64,000 nucleotides of DNA from Streptomyces griseocarneus (GCF_014655595.1 NZ_BNBL01000008.1:186001-250000); one strand, 5' to 3'. Shown: positions 34,172 through 44,111, counted from the first letter of the stretch. Made by a program: numbers and translations. The notes: generated by a model not told the origin, from the letters alone.

Positions 34172-35788
34172 ATGCAGCAGGCACCGGTGCTGGGGAGCGC
34201 CGCAGATCCGGCGTCCGACGCCTGGCGGGCGAACGAGGCCGCGCACCGCGAGCTGGTGGCGGGGCTGCGGGAGAAGCTGACCGCCGCGCAGCTGGGCGGC
34301 GGCGCCAGAGCCCGCGAGCGGCACACCGCGCGCGGCAAGCTGCTGCCGCGCGACCGGGTGGACGCCCTGCTGGACCCCGGCTCGCCGTTCCTGGAGATCG
34401 CCCCCCTGGCGGCCGAGGGGATGTACGGCGGCGGCGCCCCCGCGGCGGGGGTCATCGCGGGCATCGGGCGGGTCTCCGGCCGCGAGACGGTGATCGTCGC
34501 CAACGACGCCACCGTCAAGGGCGGCACGTACTACCCCATGACCGTCAAGAAGCACCTGCGCGCCCAGGAGATCGCCCTGGAGAACAGGCTCCCGTGCCTG
34601 TATCTCGTCGACTCCGGCGGCGCGTTTCTGCCGATGCAGGACGAGGTCTTCCCCGACCGGGAGCACTTCGGCCGGATCTTCTACAACCAGGCCCGCATGT
34701 CCGGCGCCGGCATCCCGCAGATCGCCGCGGTCCTCGGCTCGTGCACGGCCGGCGGCGCCTACGTCCCGGCCATGAGCGACGAGGCCGTGATCGTGCGCGG
34801 CCAGGGCACCATCTTCCTGGGCGGCCCGCCGCTGGTGAAGGCCGCGACGGGCGAGGTCGTCACGGCCGAGGAGCTGGGCGGCGGCGAGGTTCACTCGAAG
34901 GTGTCGGGCGTCACCGACCATCTCGCCGAGGACGACGCCCACGCCCTGCGCATCGTCCGGACCATCGTCTCCACGCTCCCCGAGCGCGGGGCCCTGCCCT
35001 GGTCGGTGGAGCCGGTCGAGGAGCCCAAGGCCGACCCCGCGGGGCTCTACGGCGCCGTGCCGGTCGACTCCCGCACGCCGTACGACGTGCGCGAGGTCAT
35101 CGCCCGCGTCGTCGACGGCTCGCGGTTCGCCGAGTTCAAGGCCGAGTTCGGCCAGACCCTGGTGACGGGCTTCGCCCGCATCCACGGCCACCCCGTCGGC
35201 ATCGTCGCCAACAACGGCATCCTCTTCTCCGAGTCCGCCCAGAAGGGCGCGCACTTCATCGAGCTGTGCGACCAGCGCGGCATCCCCCTGGTCTTCCTGC
35301 AGAACATCTCCGGCTTCATGGTCGGCCGGCAGTACGAGGCGGGCGGCATCGCCAAGCACGGCGCGAAGATGGTCACGGCCGTGGCGTGCACGCGCGTGCC
35401 GAAGCTGACGGTCGTCATAGGCGGCTCCTACGGCGCGGGCAATTACTCGATGTGCGGCCGCGCCTATTCGCCGCGCTTCCTGTGGATGTGGCCCAACGCC
35501 AAGATCTCCGTCATGGGCGGCGAGCAGGCCGCCTCCGTCCTCGCGACCGTCAAGCGCGACCAGCTCGAGGCGCGCGGCGAGGAGTGGAGCACGGAGGACG
35601 AGGAGGCCTTCCGGGCCCCCATCCGCGAGCAGTACGAAACCCAGGGCAACGCCTATTACGCGACCGCCCGGCTCTGGGACGACGGTGTCATCGATCCCCT
35701 GGAGACCCGGCAGGTGCTGGGACTGGCCCTGACCGCCTGTGCCAACGCCCCCCTGGGCGAGCCCGGCTACGGCGTCTTCCGGATGTGA
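34172..35788 (+). CDS. accD1: Acyl-CoA carboxylase beta subunit (methylcrotonyl-CoA type)
   Basis: A 538-residue biotin-dependent carboxyltransferase. Family segments are RERHTARGKLLPRDRVDALLDPGSPFLE, VIVANDATVKGGTYYPMTVKKHLRAQEIA, GSCTAGGAYVPAMSDEAVIV and VIGGSYGAGNYSMCGRAYSPRF. Together with the next gene it should carboxylate 3-methylcrotonyl-CoA in leucine catabolism, as the HMG-CoA lyase in the operon indicates. The ATG at 34172 is chosen over a GTG at 34109 because the latter lies inside an operator repeat, and AAGGGAG precedes the ATG. Confidence 0.93.
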   Translation: MQQAPVLGSAADPASDAWRANEAAHRELVAGLREKLTAAQLGGGARARERHTARGKLLPRDRVDALLDPGSPFLEIAPLAAEGMYGGGAPAAGVIAGIGRVSGRETVIVANDATVKGGTYYPMTVKKHLRAQEIALENRLPCLYLVDSGGAFLPMQDEVFPDREHFGRIFYNQARMSGAGIPQIAAVLGSCTAGGAYVPAMSDEAVIVRGQGTIFLGGPPLVKAATGEVVTAEELGGGEVHSKVSGVTDHLAEDDAHALRIVRTIVSTLPERGALPWSVEPVEEPKADPAGLYGAVPVDSRTPYDVREVIARVVDGSRFAEFKAEFGQTLVTGFARIHGHPVGIVANNGILFSESAQKGAHFIELCDQRGIPLVFLQNISGFMVGRQYEAGGIAKHGAKMVTAVACTRVPKLTVVIGGSYGAGNYSMCGRAYSPRFLWMWPNAKISVMGGEQAASVLATVKRDQLEARGEEWSTEDEEAFRAPIREQYETQGNAYYATARLWDDGVIDPLETRQVLGLALTACANAPLGEPGYGVFRM

Positions 35789-35796
35789 GGCGGAGC

Positions 35797-37821
35797 ATGT
35801 TCGAGACTGTCCTTGTCGCCAACCGGGGCGAGATCGCCGTACGGGTCATCCGTACGCTGCGCGCCCTCGGCATCCGTTCCGTCGCCGTGTACAGCGACGC
35901 CGACGCCGGTGCCCGGCACGTCCGCGAGGCCGACACCGCGGTGCGCATCGGCCCGGCGGCCGCCGCCGAGAGCTATCTGTCCGTCGAGCGGCTGCTGGAC
36001 GCCGCCGCGCGCAGCGGCGCCCAGGCCGTCCACCCCGGCTACGGCTTCCTCGCCGAGAACGCCTCCTTCGCCCGTGCCTGCGCCGGCGCCGGGCTCGCCT
36101 TCATCGGCCCGCCCGCCGAGGCGATCGAGCTGATGGGCGACAAGATCCGCGCCAAGGAGACGGTCCGGGCGGCGGGCGTGCCGGTCGTGCCCGGCTCCGT
36201 GGGCAGCGGTCTGAGCGACGAACGGCTCGTCGAGGCCGCGCGGGAGATCGGCATGCCGGTGCTGCTGAAGCCGTCGGCCGGAGGCGGCGGCAAGGGCATG
36301 CGGCTCGTGCGCGACGAGGCGCTGCTCGGCGAGGAGATCGCCGCCGCCCGGCGCGAGGCGCGCGGCTCCTTCGGCGACGACACGCTGCTCGTCGAGCGCT
36401 GGGTCGACCGGCCCCGCCACATCGAGATCCAGGTGCTGGCGGACGGCCACGGCAACGTCATCCACCTCGGCGAGCGCGAGTGCTCGCTGCAGCGGCGGCA
36501 CCAGAAGATCATCGAGGAGGCGCCGAGCGTCCTGCTGGACGAGGCGACGCGCGCGGCGATGGGCGAGGCGGCGGTGCAGGCCGCGCGGTCCTGCGGTTAC
36601 GCGGGCGCGGGCACGGTGGAGTTCATCGTCCCCGGCGACGATCCCTCCTCCTATTACTTCATGGAGATGAACACCCGGCTGCAGGTGGAGCACCCGGTGA
36701 CGGAGCTGATCACGGGCCTCGACCTGGTGGAGTGGCAGGTCCGCGTCGCCTCCGGCGAGGTGCTGGGCCTCTCCCAGGAGGACGTGACGTTCTCCGGCCA
36801 CGCGGTCGAGGCCCGCCTCTGCGCCGAGACGGCGCGCGTGAGCGGCGACCGGGTCGACTTCCTGCCGTCGGCCGGCACCGTGCTCGCGCTGCGCGAGCCG
36901 GCGGGCGAGGGGATCCGGGTCGACTCCGGGCTCTCCGAGGGCGGCGAGGTGGGCACGTCGTACGACCCGATGCTCGCCAAGGTGATCGCCCACGGCCCCG
37001 ACCGGGCCACCGCCCTGCGCCGCCTGCGGGCGGCTCTCGCCGGGACCACCGTCCTCGGCGTGGACACCAATGTGGGCTTCCTGCGGCGCCTGCTGGCGCA
37101 CCCGGACGTCGTCTCGGGCGATCTGGACACCGGCCTGGTCGACCGGGACGCGGCGTCCCTGGTGCCGGCCGACGTGCCGCCGGAGGTCTACGCCGCCGGG
37201 GCCCTGCGCGCCCAGGCCCGGCTGTCCGAGCGGCGAACCGGCGACGCGACGGGCTGGGCGGACCCCTTCTCGGCACCGAGCGGCTGGCGGCTGGGCGGCA
37301 CCCCCGCCTGGACGCCCCACCACTTCCGCGTGCCGGGCCAGGCCCCGGTGACGGTCCGGGTGCGCGAGGGCGAGGTGGCCGTCGGCGAGGCCGGCCCGGC
37401 CGGCGCGAAGCTGCTGCCGCCCCGCGAGGACGGCATAGCCCTCGAGATCGACGGCGTCACCCACACCTTCGCCCAGGCGGCCGGCCCGCACGGCACATGG
37501 CTCGCCCGGGACGGCGACGCCTGGCACCTCACCCCCCACGACCCCGTGGCAGCCGCCCTCACCGGTGGCGGCGGCGCCGCCCACGCGGGCGCGCTCACCG
37601 CCCCCATGCCCGGCACGGTCACCGTCGTCAAGGCGGCCGTCGGCGACGAGGTCGCCGCCGGCCAGAGCCTCCTCGTCGTCGAGGCGATGAAGATGGAGCA
37701 CGTCATCGCCGCCCCCCACGCCGGCACCGTCACCGAGCTCGACGTGACCGCCGGCAGCACGGTGGCGATGGACCAGGTCCTGGCCGTCGTCACTCCGGCC
37801 GCGCCCCTGGAGGATTCATGA
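35797..37821 (+). CDS. accA1: Biotin-containing acyl-CoA carboxylase alpha subunit
   Basis: A 674-residue protein with an N-terminal biotin carboxylase (MFETVLVANRGEIAVRVIRT, ATP-grasp GGGGKGMRLV, EMNTRLQVEHPVTE) and a C-terminal biotin carrier domain with EAMKMEH, Lys632 being the biotinylated residue. It loads CO2 onto biotin for the beta subunit encoded 8 bp upstream. Its stop overlaps the start of the HMG-CoA lyase gene (ATGA), so the operon is tightly coupled. The longer frame upstream is a shadow of accD1. Confidence 0.94.
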   Translation: MFETVLVANRGEIAVRVIRTLRALGIRSVAVYSDADAGARHVREADTAVRIGPAAAAESYLSVERLLDAAARSGAQAVHPGYGFLAENASFARACAGAGLAFIGPPAEAIELMGDKIRAKETVRAAGVPVVPGSVGSGLSDERLVEAAREIGMPVLLKPSAGGGGKGMRLVRDEALLGEEIAAARREARGSFGDDTLLVERWVDRPRHIEIQVLADGHGNVIHLGERECSLQRRHQKIIEEAPSVLLDEATRAAMGEAAVQAARSCGYAGAGTVEFIVPGDDPSSYYFMEMNTRLQVEHPVTELITGLDLVEWQVRVASGEVLGLSQEDVTFSGHAVEARLCAETARVSGDRVDFLPSAGTVLALREPAGEGIRVDSGLSEGGEVGTSYDPMLAKVIAHGPDRATALRRLRAALAGTTVLGVDTNVGFLRRLLAHPDVVSGDLDTGLVDRDAASLVPADVPPEVYAAGALRAQARLSERRTGDATGWADPFSAPSGWRLGGTPAWTPHHFRVPGQAPVTVRVREGEVAVGEAGPAGAKLLPPREDGIALEIDGVTHTFAQAAGPHGTWLARDGDAWHLTPHDPVAAALTGGGGAAHAGALTAPMPGTVTVVKAAVGDEVAAGQSLLVVEAMKMEHVIAAPHAGTVTELDVTAGSTVAMDQVLAVVTPAAPLEDS

Positions 37822-38756
37822 TCGGCCAACTGCCCATGGCCGTGCCCGACCCGGCCCTCCCCGCCCGCGTCCGCATCCACGAGGTGGGCCCCCGCGACGG
37901 CCTGCAGAACGAGAAGACGGTCGTCCCGACGGAGGTCAAGGCGGAGTTCATCCGCCGGCTGGCGGCCGCCGGTCTCGACACCGTCGAGGCCACCAGCTTC
38001 GTGCACCCCAAGTGGGTGCCCCAGCTGGCCGACGCCGAGCAGCTGATGCCCATGCTCGAGGGCGTCGGGGCGCGCCTCCCGGTGCTGGTGCCCAACCAGC
38101 GCGGCCTCGACCGCGCGCTCGCCCTCGGCGCCCGTGAGGTCGCGGTCTTCGGCAGCGTCACGGAGTCGTTCGCCAAGGCCAACCTCAACCGCACGGTCGA
38201 CGAGTCGCTGGAGATGTTCGCCCCGGTCGTCGCGACGGCCCGCGAGGCGGGCCTGAGGGTGCGCGGCTATCTCTCCATGTGCTTCGGCGACCCCTGGGAG
38301 GGCGCCGTGCCGATCGAGCGGACGGTCCGCGTCAGCCGCCGTCTGCTCGACCTCGGCTGCGACGAGCTGAGCCTGGGCGACACCATCGGCGTGGCCACCC
38401 CCGGACACGTCGCGGCGCTGCTGACCGCGCTCAACGAGGCCGGCGTGCCCACCGAGCGCCTCGCCGTGCACTTCCACGACACCTACGGCCAGGCCCTCGC
38501 GAACACCCTCGCCGCCCTGCGGCACGGCGTGAGCACGGTCGACGCCTCGGCCGGCGGCCTCGGCGGCTGCCCGTACGCCAAGAGCGCCACCGGCAACCTC
38601 GCCACCGAAGACCTCGTATGGATGCTCGACGGCCTCGGTGTCACCACCGGCGTCGACCTCGGCCGTCTCACCGCCACCAGCGTGTGGATGGCCGGCCAAC
38701 TGGGCCGACCCAGCCCGTCCCGCACTGTCCGTGCCCTCTCCCACCAGGAGCCCTGA
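37818..38756 (+). CDS. hmgL: Hydroxymethylglutaryl-CoA lyase
   Basis: A 312-residue TIM-barrel lyase that splits HMG-CoA into acetoacetate and acetyl-CoA, the last leucine step. Signatures are HEVGPRDGLQNEK near the N-terminus, VPNQRGLDRAL, LSLGDTIGVATPGHV, VHFHDTYGQALANTLAAL and SAGGLGGCPYAKSATGNLAT with the catalytic Cys in GGCPY. It overlaps accA1 by 4 bp and ends 3 bp before the next gene. Confidence 0.94.
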   Translation: MIGQLPMAVPDPALPARVRIHEVGPRDGLQNEKTVVPTEVKAEFIRRLAAAGLDTVEATSFVHPKWVPQLADAEQLMPMLEGVGARLPVLVPNQRGLDRALALGAREVAVFGSVTESFAKANLNRTVDESLEMFAPVVATAREAGLRVRGYLSMCFGDPWEGAVPIERTVRVSRRLLDLGCDELSLGDTIGVATPGHVAALLTALNEAGVPTERLAVHFHDTYGQALANTLAALRHGVSTVDASAGGLGGCPYAKSATGNLATEDLVWMLDGLGVTTGVDLGRLTATSVWMAGQLGRPSPSRTVRALSHQEP

Positions 38757-38759
38757 GCC

Positions 38760-39926
38760 ATGTCGCTGGACCACCGACTCTCCTCCGAGCACGAGGAACT
38801 CCGCCGCACCGTGGAGGAGTTCGCACACGACGTCGTCGCCCCGAAGATCGGCGACCTCTACGAGCGGCACGAGTTCCCGTACGAGATCGTGCGGGAGATG
38901 GGCCGCATGGGGCTCTTCGGGCTGCCGTTCCCCGAGGAGTACGGCGGGATGGGCGGGGACTACCTGGCCCTCGGGCTGGTCCTCGAGGAGCTCGCCCGCG
39001 TGGACTCCTCCGTGGCCATCACCCTCGAGGCGGGGGTCTCGCTCGGCGCGATGCCCATCTACCGCTTCGGCACCGAGGAGCAGAAGCGCGAGTGGCTGCC
39101 GAAGCTCTGCTCCGGCGAGATGCTGGGCGCGTTCGGCCTGACCGAGCCCGACGGCGGCTCCGACGCGGGCGCCACCCGCACCACGGCCCGCCTGGACGAG
39201 GCCACCGGCGAGTGGGTGATCAACGGCACCAAGTGCTTCATCACCAACTCCGGCACGGACATCACCGGCCTGGTCACCGTCACCGCCGTCACCGGCCGCA
39301 AGCCCGACGGCAAGCCCCTGATCTCCTCGATCATCGTGCCGTCCGGCACCCCCGGCTTCACGGTGGCGGCGCCCTACTCCAAGGTCGGCTGGAACGCCTC
39401 GGACACCCGCGAGCTGTCCTTCTCCGACGTCCGGGTGCCGGCCGCCAACCTGCTGGGTGAAGAGGGCCGCGGCTACGCCCAGTTCCTGCGGATACTGGAC
39501 GAGGGCCGCATCGCGATCTCCGCGCTGGCCACGGGCCTGGCCCAGGGCTGCGTCGACGAGTCCCTCTCGTACGCGAAGACCCGCGAGGCCTTCGGCCGGC
39601 CGATCGGCGCCAACCAGGCCATCCAGTTCAAGATCGCCGACATGGAGATGCGGGCCCACACCGCCCGGATCGCCTGGCGCGACGCCGCCTCCCGCCTGGT
39701 GCACGGCGAGCCGTTCAAGAAGGAGGCGGCGCTGGCCAAGCTCTACTCCTCCGAGATCGCGGTCACCAACGCCCGCGAGGCCACCCAGATCCACGGCGGC
39801 TACGGCTTCATGAACGAGTATCCGGTCGCCCGCATGTGGCGGGACTCCAAGATCCTCGAGATCGGCGAGGGCACGAGCGAGGTCCAGCGCATGCTGATCG
39901 CCCGCGAGCTGGGTCTCGGGGGCTAG
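38760..39926 (+). CDS. acdH: Acyl-CoA dehydrogenase (isovaleryl/branched-chain type)
   Basis: A 388-residue FAD acyl-CoA dehydrogenase with FGLTEPDGGSDAGATRTTA, WVINGTKCFITNSGTDITG, the ILDEGRIAISALATGLAQGCVDESL active-site helix and IHGGYGFMNEYPVARMWRDSK. Being in an operon with carboxylase and HMG-CoA lyase genes, it most likely oxidises isovaleryl-CoA to 3-methylcrotonyl-CoA. Its TAG stop is shared with the opposite gene through a palindromic CTAG. Confidence 0.92.
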   Translation: MSLDHRLSSEHEELRRTVEEFAHDVVAPKIGDLYERHEFPYEIVREMGRMGLFGLPFPEEYGGMGGDYLALGLVLEELARVDSSVAITLEAGVSLGAMPIYRFGTEEQKREWLPKLCSGEMLGAFGLTEPDGGSDAGATRTTARLDEATGEWVINGTKCFITNSGTDITGLVTVTAVTGRKPDGKPLISSIIVPSGTPGFTVAAPYSKVGWNASDTRELSFSDVRVPAANLLGEEGRGYAQFLRILDEGRIAISALATGLAQGCVDESLSYAKTREAFGRPIGANQAIQFKIADMEMRAHTARIAWRDAASRLVHGEPFKKEAALAKLYSSEIAVTNAREATQIHGGYGFMNEYPVARMWRDSKILEIGEGTSEVQRMLIARELGLGG

Positions 39927-41563
39927 CCGCCCGCCCCGTGGCCGGCGGACTCCGCCGGCCACGGCACCTGGGGCGAGCGGTAGTAGGCGATGCCGAGCGC
40001 GTCCCAGCGCGGTCCCTGGGCGGCCAGCCGCAGGCGGTAGGCCTCCCAGTCGTGGGTGGCCCGCGGCGACCAGCCGAGCTCGGCGATGCCCGCCAGCCGC
40101 GGGAACGCCATGTACTCCAGCTGTGCGCCGGTGGAGATCGTCTCCGTCCACAGCGGCGCCTCCACCCCCGCCACGGCCTCCTCGGGCACGCCCTCCAGGT
40201 AGCGGCCGGGATCCCAGTCGTAGGACCGCCGCACCTCCACCAGCCCCGCCCAGTCCAGGCCGAGCGGGGTGTCCTTGGTGTACTTCATGTCCAGGTACGC
40301 CCGGTCCGCGGGCGAGAGGATCAGGCCGCTGCCCGCCCGCACCGCCGCCGTGACCCGCGCCCGCTCGGCGTCCCCGGTCCGGTCGTAGCCCCAGTACTGC
40401 AGCAGCGCGCCCCGCGCCGGGCGGGCCCCGGCCAGCTGGTGCCAGCCGATGACCGTCTTGCCGTGCCTCGCCACGGCCGCCTGCGCGCGGTCCATGAAGG
40501 CGGTGTAGTCCGCGGGGGCGGTGGAGTGCGCCTCGTCGCCCCCGATGTGCAGGTACGGACCCGGGGTCAGCGCCGCGAGCTCGCCGATGACGTCGTCCAC
40601 GAAGGCGTAGGTGTCCGGCTTCGGCACGCACAGCGAGCTGAAGCCGACGTCCGTGCCGGTGTAGAGCGGCCGGGCCACGCCGTCGCAGTTCAGCCGGGCG
40701 TACGAGGCGAGCGCCGCGTTGGTGTGCCCCGGCATGTCGATCTCGGGCACGACCGTCACGTAACGGCTCTCGGCATGACGGACGATCTCGCGGTAGTCGT
40801 CCTTGGTGTAGAAGCCGCCGGGGCCGCCGCCGACCTGGGTGCTGCCCCCGTACGCGGCGAGGCGTGGCCAGGAGTCGATCGCGATGCGCCAGCCCTGGTC
40901 GTCGGAGAGGTGCAGGTGCAGCCGGTTGATCTTGTAGAGCGCGAGCTGGTCGATGTACCGCTTGACCCGGTCGACGGTGAAGAAGTGCCGGGCGACGTCG
41001 AGCATCGCGCCCCGGTGGGCGAAGCGCGGCGCATCGACGAGGGTGCCGCCCGGCACGGTCCAGGGCCCCGCCTGCCGGCTGCCGCGTTCCACGCGCGCGG
41101 GCAGCAGCTGCCGCAGGCTCTGCACGCCGTGGAAGAGCCCGGCCCCCTCCCGGGCGCTGATGGTCACGGAGCGGCCGGTCACCGAGAGCCGGTAGCCCTC
41201 GGCGCCGAGCGCCCGGTCCCCGTCGCCGAGGAGCAGCCGGATGCCGCCGGCGTCGGGGCCGGCGCCTGCGGTGGGGGTGACGGGCAGCGCGTAGCCCGTC
41301 GCCGGGCGCAGCACCGCCGCCAGGCCGTCGCCGATCCGCCGGGCCTCGGCGGAGTCGCGCTGTACGTGGATGCGGGTGTGCGCGGTGATCTCGTAGGGGG
41401 CGCCGCCGGGCCGTACGGATGCCGGGGCGGGGATGATCCGGCCGATCGGGGCGGGGGCGGCGGGGGTGGCGGCCGCGGCCTGTCCGGCGCCGCCGAGGGC
41501 GGTGGCGGTCGCGGTCAGCAGCAGGGCGCACAGCATCCGGGGGGTGCCGGAGCGTCGTCTCAC
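39923..41563 (-). CDS. Secreted GH20 beta-N-acetylhexosaminidase
   Basis: A 546-residue exported glycosidase. A signal peptide of about 31 residues (TATATALGGAGQAAAATP) is followed by a GH20b-like domain and the GH20 catalytic barrel: HRGAMLDVARHFFTVDRVK, LHLHLSDDQGWRI, VVPEIDMPGHTNAAL and HIGGDEAHS with the catalytic Asp-Glu pair. It removes terminal GlcNAc from chitobiose or glycans outside the cell. The GTG at 41563 is the start. The neighbouring glmS makes a functional link to amino-sugar supply plausible but not proven. Confidence 0.92.
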   Translation of the reverse strand: MRRRSGTPRMLCALLLTATATALGGAGQAAAATPAAPAPIGRIIPAPASVRPGGAPYEITAHTRIHVQRDSAEARRIGDGLAAVLRPATGYALPVTPTAGAGPDAGGIRLLLGDGDRALGAEGYRLSVTGRSVTISAREGAGLFHGVQSLRQLLPARVERGSRQAGPWTVPGGTLVDAPRFAHRGAMLDVARHFFTVDRVKRYIDQLALYKINRLHLHLSDDQGWRIAIDSWPRLAAYGGSTQVGGGPGGFYTKDDYREIVRHAESRYVTVVPEIDMPGHTNAALASYARLNCDGVARPLYTGTDVGFSSLCVPKPDTYAFVDDVIGELAALTPGPYLHIGGDEAHSTAPADYTAFMDRAQAAVARHGKTVIGWHQLAGARPARGALLQYWGYDRTGDAERARVTAAVRAGSGLILSPADRAYLDMKYTKDTPLGLDWAGLVEVRRSYDWDPGRYLEGVPEEAVAGVEAPLWTETISTGAQLEYMAFPRLAGIAELGWSPRATHDWEAYRLRLAAQGPRWDALGIAYYRSPQVPWPAESAGHGAGG

Positions 41564-41793
41564 GGAGGTTCCCTTCGGCGGACAGCTCGGGGGAATTCAC
41601 GCGCACGGACTGCCACTTGAGTACCGCCGGCCCCGCCGGCCGTCAAGGTGGCCGCCCGGGGACCGCGCGGACACCGGGTGGGCCACGTCACACCGACCCC
41701 TCGCCGACCCCTCGCCGGCCAGGGATCCAGGGCGGCAAAACAGGCGATCTTCAGACGTTTGCAGCCGATTCAGCTCACATTCCCTGGCTTCCT

Positions 41794-41809
41794 TGCCCGA
41801 AATCGGGCA
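41794..41809. promoter_or_regulatory. Perfect 16-bp palindrome upstream of a small gene
   Basis: TGCCCGA-AA-TCGGGCA is a perfect 7+2+7 repeat in the 302-bp gap between the GH20 gene and the 41866 gene, 56 bp before the latter. The rest of the gap (41564-41793) shows no gene. Confidence 0.4.
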
Positions 41810-41865
41810 GGATTCTTGCGAATGCTCTCCGTAGCCCTCAGTATCGACGGGTGCTCGAACGCCGC

Positions 41866-42126
41866 ATGTCCCATGACGACCTGGTCGACCACCTGGTGCG
41901 CAGCACGCCGCTTCAGCGCGGCGAGGCCGCCCGGGTGGTGCTGGACGTGCTGGCGTACTTCGACGAGACGGCCGAGGAATTCGTCCGCCGCCGCCACCGC
42001 GAACTGCAGTCCGGTGGGCTGAACAACACGGAGATCTTCGAGCGGATCGCGGCAGAGCTGCCGCACCGCGCCGTGGCACCACCCGAACTCTCACTGCGGC
42101 AGCTGCGCCGCATCGTCTACGGCTGA
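41866..42126 (+). CDS. Small conserved protein of unknown function
   Basis: An 86-residue soluble protein beginning MSHDDLVDHLVRSTPLQRGEAARVV and ending LSLRQLRRIVYG, largely helical. It is the kind of small conserved protein found in streptomycetes; I recognise no function. A GTG 15 bp upstream (VLERRMSHDD) is an alternative start; neither has a strong ribosome site. It precedes glmS by 109 bp in the same direction and may share its promoter region. Confidence 0.7.
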   Translation: MSHDDLVDHLVRSTPLQRGEAARVVLDVLAYFDETAEEFVRRRHRELQSGGLNNTEIFERIAAELPHRAVAPPELSLRQLRRIVYG

Positions 42127-42235
42127 ACCGGCAGCCGGGACGGAAAGGTGAGGCGGCCCCGCACGGCCGCCTCACCGCTTCCCCCGTCGTCGTCGCCTCC
42201 GGGCGCCACTGATCGTTTACCTGGGAGGGTCACCT

Positions 42236-44056
42236 ATGTGTGGAATCGTCGGATACATCGGCAAGCGTGATGTCGCTCCGCTGCTGCTGGAGGGCCTGCA
42301 GCGGCTGGAGTACCGCGGCTACGACTCCGCCGGCATAGCCCTGCACGCCAGCGGCAAGGCCGGCGGCCTGAAGGCCGCCAAGGCCAAGGGCCGCGTCCGC
42401 GAGCTGGAGTCCCGCCTGCCCAAGCGCTTCGCGGGCACCACCGGCATCGCCCACACCCGCTGGGCCACCCACGGCGCGCCGAACGACGTCAACGCCCACC
42501 CGCACCTGGACGCGGAGGAGAAGGTCGCCGTCGTCCACAACGGCATCATCGACAACGCCTCCGAGCTGCGCGCCAAGCTGATCGCCGACGGTTTCACCTT
42601 CGTCTCCGACACCGACACCGAGGTCCTGGCCCACCTCATCGCCCGCTCCGAGGCGGACACGCTGGAGGAGAAGGTCCGCGAGGCCCTCCGGCACATCGAC
42701 GGCACGTACGGCATCGCCGTCCTGCACGCCGACTTCCCGGACCGCATCGTCGTGGCCCGCAACGGCTCCCCCGTGGTCCTGGGCATCGGCGAGAAGGAGA
42801 TGCTCGTCTCCTCCGACGTCGCCGCCCTGGTCAGCCACACCCGCCAGATCGTCACCCTCGACGACGGCGAGATGGCCACCCTCAAGGCCGACGACTACCG
42901 CACGTACACCACCGAGGGCTCCACCACCTCGAGCCAGCCGACCACCGTGGAGTGGGAGGCCGAGTCGTACGACATGGGCGGCCACGACACGTACATGCAC
43001 AAGGAGATCCACGAGCAGGCCGACGCCGTGGACCGCGCGCTGCGCGGCCGCATCGACGACCGCTTCTCCACCGTGCACCTGGGCGGCCTGAACCTCGACG
43101 CCCGCGACGCCCGCGCCGTGCGCCGGGTGAAGATCCTCGGCTGCGGCACCTCGTACCACGCCGGCCAGATCGGCGCCCAGATGATCGAGGAGCTGGCGCG
43201 GATCCCCGCCGACGCCGAGCCGGCCTCCGAGTTCCGCTACCGCAACCCGGTCGTGGACCCCGACACCCTCTACATCGCCGTCTCCCAGTCCGGTGAGACC
43301 TACGACGTCCTCGCCGCCGTCCAGGAGCTCAAGCGCAAGGGCGCCCGCGTCCTCGGCCTGGTCAACGTCGTCGGCTCGGCGATCGCCCGCGAGACCGACG
43401 GCGGCATCTACGTGCACGCCGGCCCCGAGGTCTGCGTGGTCTCCACCAAGTGCTTCACCAACATGGTGGTCTCCTTCGGCCTGCTCGCCCTGCACCTGGG
43501 CCGCACCCGCGACCTGTCCGTCGCCGACGGCAAGCGGATCATCGCGGGCCTGCGCAAGCTGCCCGGCCAGATCGAGGAGATCCTGGCGAACGAGGCGCAG
43601 ATCGAGGAGCTGGCCAAGGAGTACGCCGAGGCCAAGTCGATGATGTTCATCGGCCGCGTCCGGGGCTACCCGGTGGCCCGCGAGGCCTCGCTGAAGCTGA
43701 AGGAGGTCTCGTACATCCACGCCGAGGCCTACCCGGCCTCCGAGCTCAAGCACGGTCCGCTGGCCCTGATCGAGCCCGCGATGCCGACCGTCGCGATCGT
43801 GCCGGACGACGAGCTGCTGGAGAAGAACCGCGCCGCGCTCGAGGAGATCAAGGCCCGCAGCGGCCGCATCCTCGCCGTCGCGCACCAGGAGCAGGAGAAG
43901 GCCGACCACACGATCGTCGTGCCGAAGAACGAGGACGAGCTGGACGCGATCCTCATGGGCATCCCGCTGCAGCTCTTCGCGTACTACACGGCCAAGGCCA
44001 TGGGCCGCGACATCGACAAGCCGCGCAACCTGGCGAAGTCCGTCACCGTCGAGTAG
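42236..44056 (+). CDS. glmS: Glutamine-fructose-6-phosphate aminotransferase (GlmS)
   Basis: A 606-residue enzyme making glucosamine-6-phosphate for peptidoglycan. The N-terminal Ntn amidotransferase starts MCGIVGYIG, with Cys2 as nucleophile after Met removal, and continues LQRLEYRGYDSAGIA. The C-terminal part has two SIS domains (LGCGTSYHAGQIGAQMIEEL, VSQSGETYDVLAA, and the terminal KSVTVE). A GGGAGGG ribosome site precedes the ATG. Unlike Bacillus glmS, no ribozyme structure is seen in the 109-bp leader. It is monocistronic, with terminator hairpins downstream. Confidence 0.97.
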   Translation: MCGIVGYIGKRDVAPLLLEGLQRLEYRGYDSAGIALHASGKAGGLKAAKAKGRVRELESRLPKRFAGTTGIAHTRWATHGAPNDVNAHPHLDAEEKVAVVHNGIIDNASELRAKLIADGFTFVSDTDTEVLAHLIARSEADTLEEKVREALRHIDGTYGIAVLHADFPDRIVVARNGSPVVLGIGEKEMLVSSDVAALVSHTRQIVTLDDGEMATLKADDYRTYTTEGSTTSSQPTTVEWEAESYDMGGHDTYMHKEIHEQADAVDRALRGRIDDRFSTVHLGGLNLDARDARAVRRVKILGCGTSYHAGQIGAQMIEELARIPADAEPASEFRYRNPVVDPDTLYIAVSQSGETYDVLAAVQELKRKGARVLGLVNVVGSAIARETDGGIYVHAGPEVCVVSTKCFTNMVVSFGLLALHLGRTRDLSVADGKRIIAGLRKLPGQIEEILANEAQIEELAKEYAEAKSMMFIGRVRGYPVAREASLKLKEVSYIHAEAYPASELKHGPLALIEPAMPTVAIVPDDELLEKNRAALEEIKARSGRILAVAHQEQEKADHTIVVPKNEDELDAILMGIPLQLFAYYTAKAMGRDIDKPRNLAKSVTVE

Positions 44057-44111
44057 TCCCGCCCCCGGGCCCGCCCCGGCGGGCCCCACAGACCCTCTCG
44101 GACCTGTCCGC

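Noticed and set aside
37188..41606. 1472-codon minus-strand frame
   Set aside because: Spans the HMG-CoA lyase, acyl-CoA dehydrogenase and part of GH20 in the wrong frame; no recognisable domain.
42127..42235. glmS ribozyme in the leader
   Set aside because: The 109-bp leader has only a ribosome site and no ribozyme-like core; actinobacterial glmS genes normally lack it.
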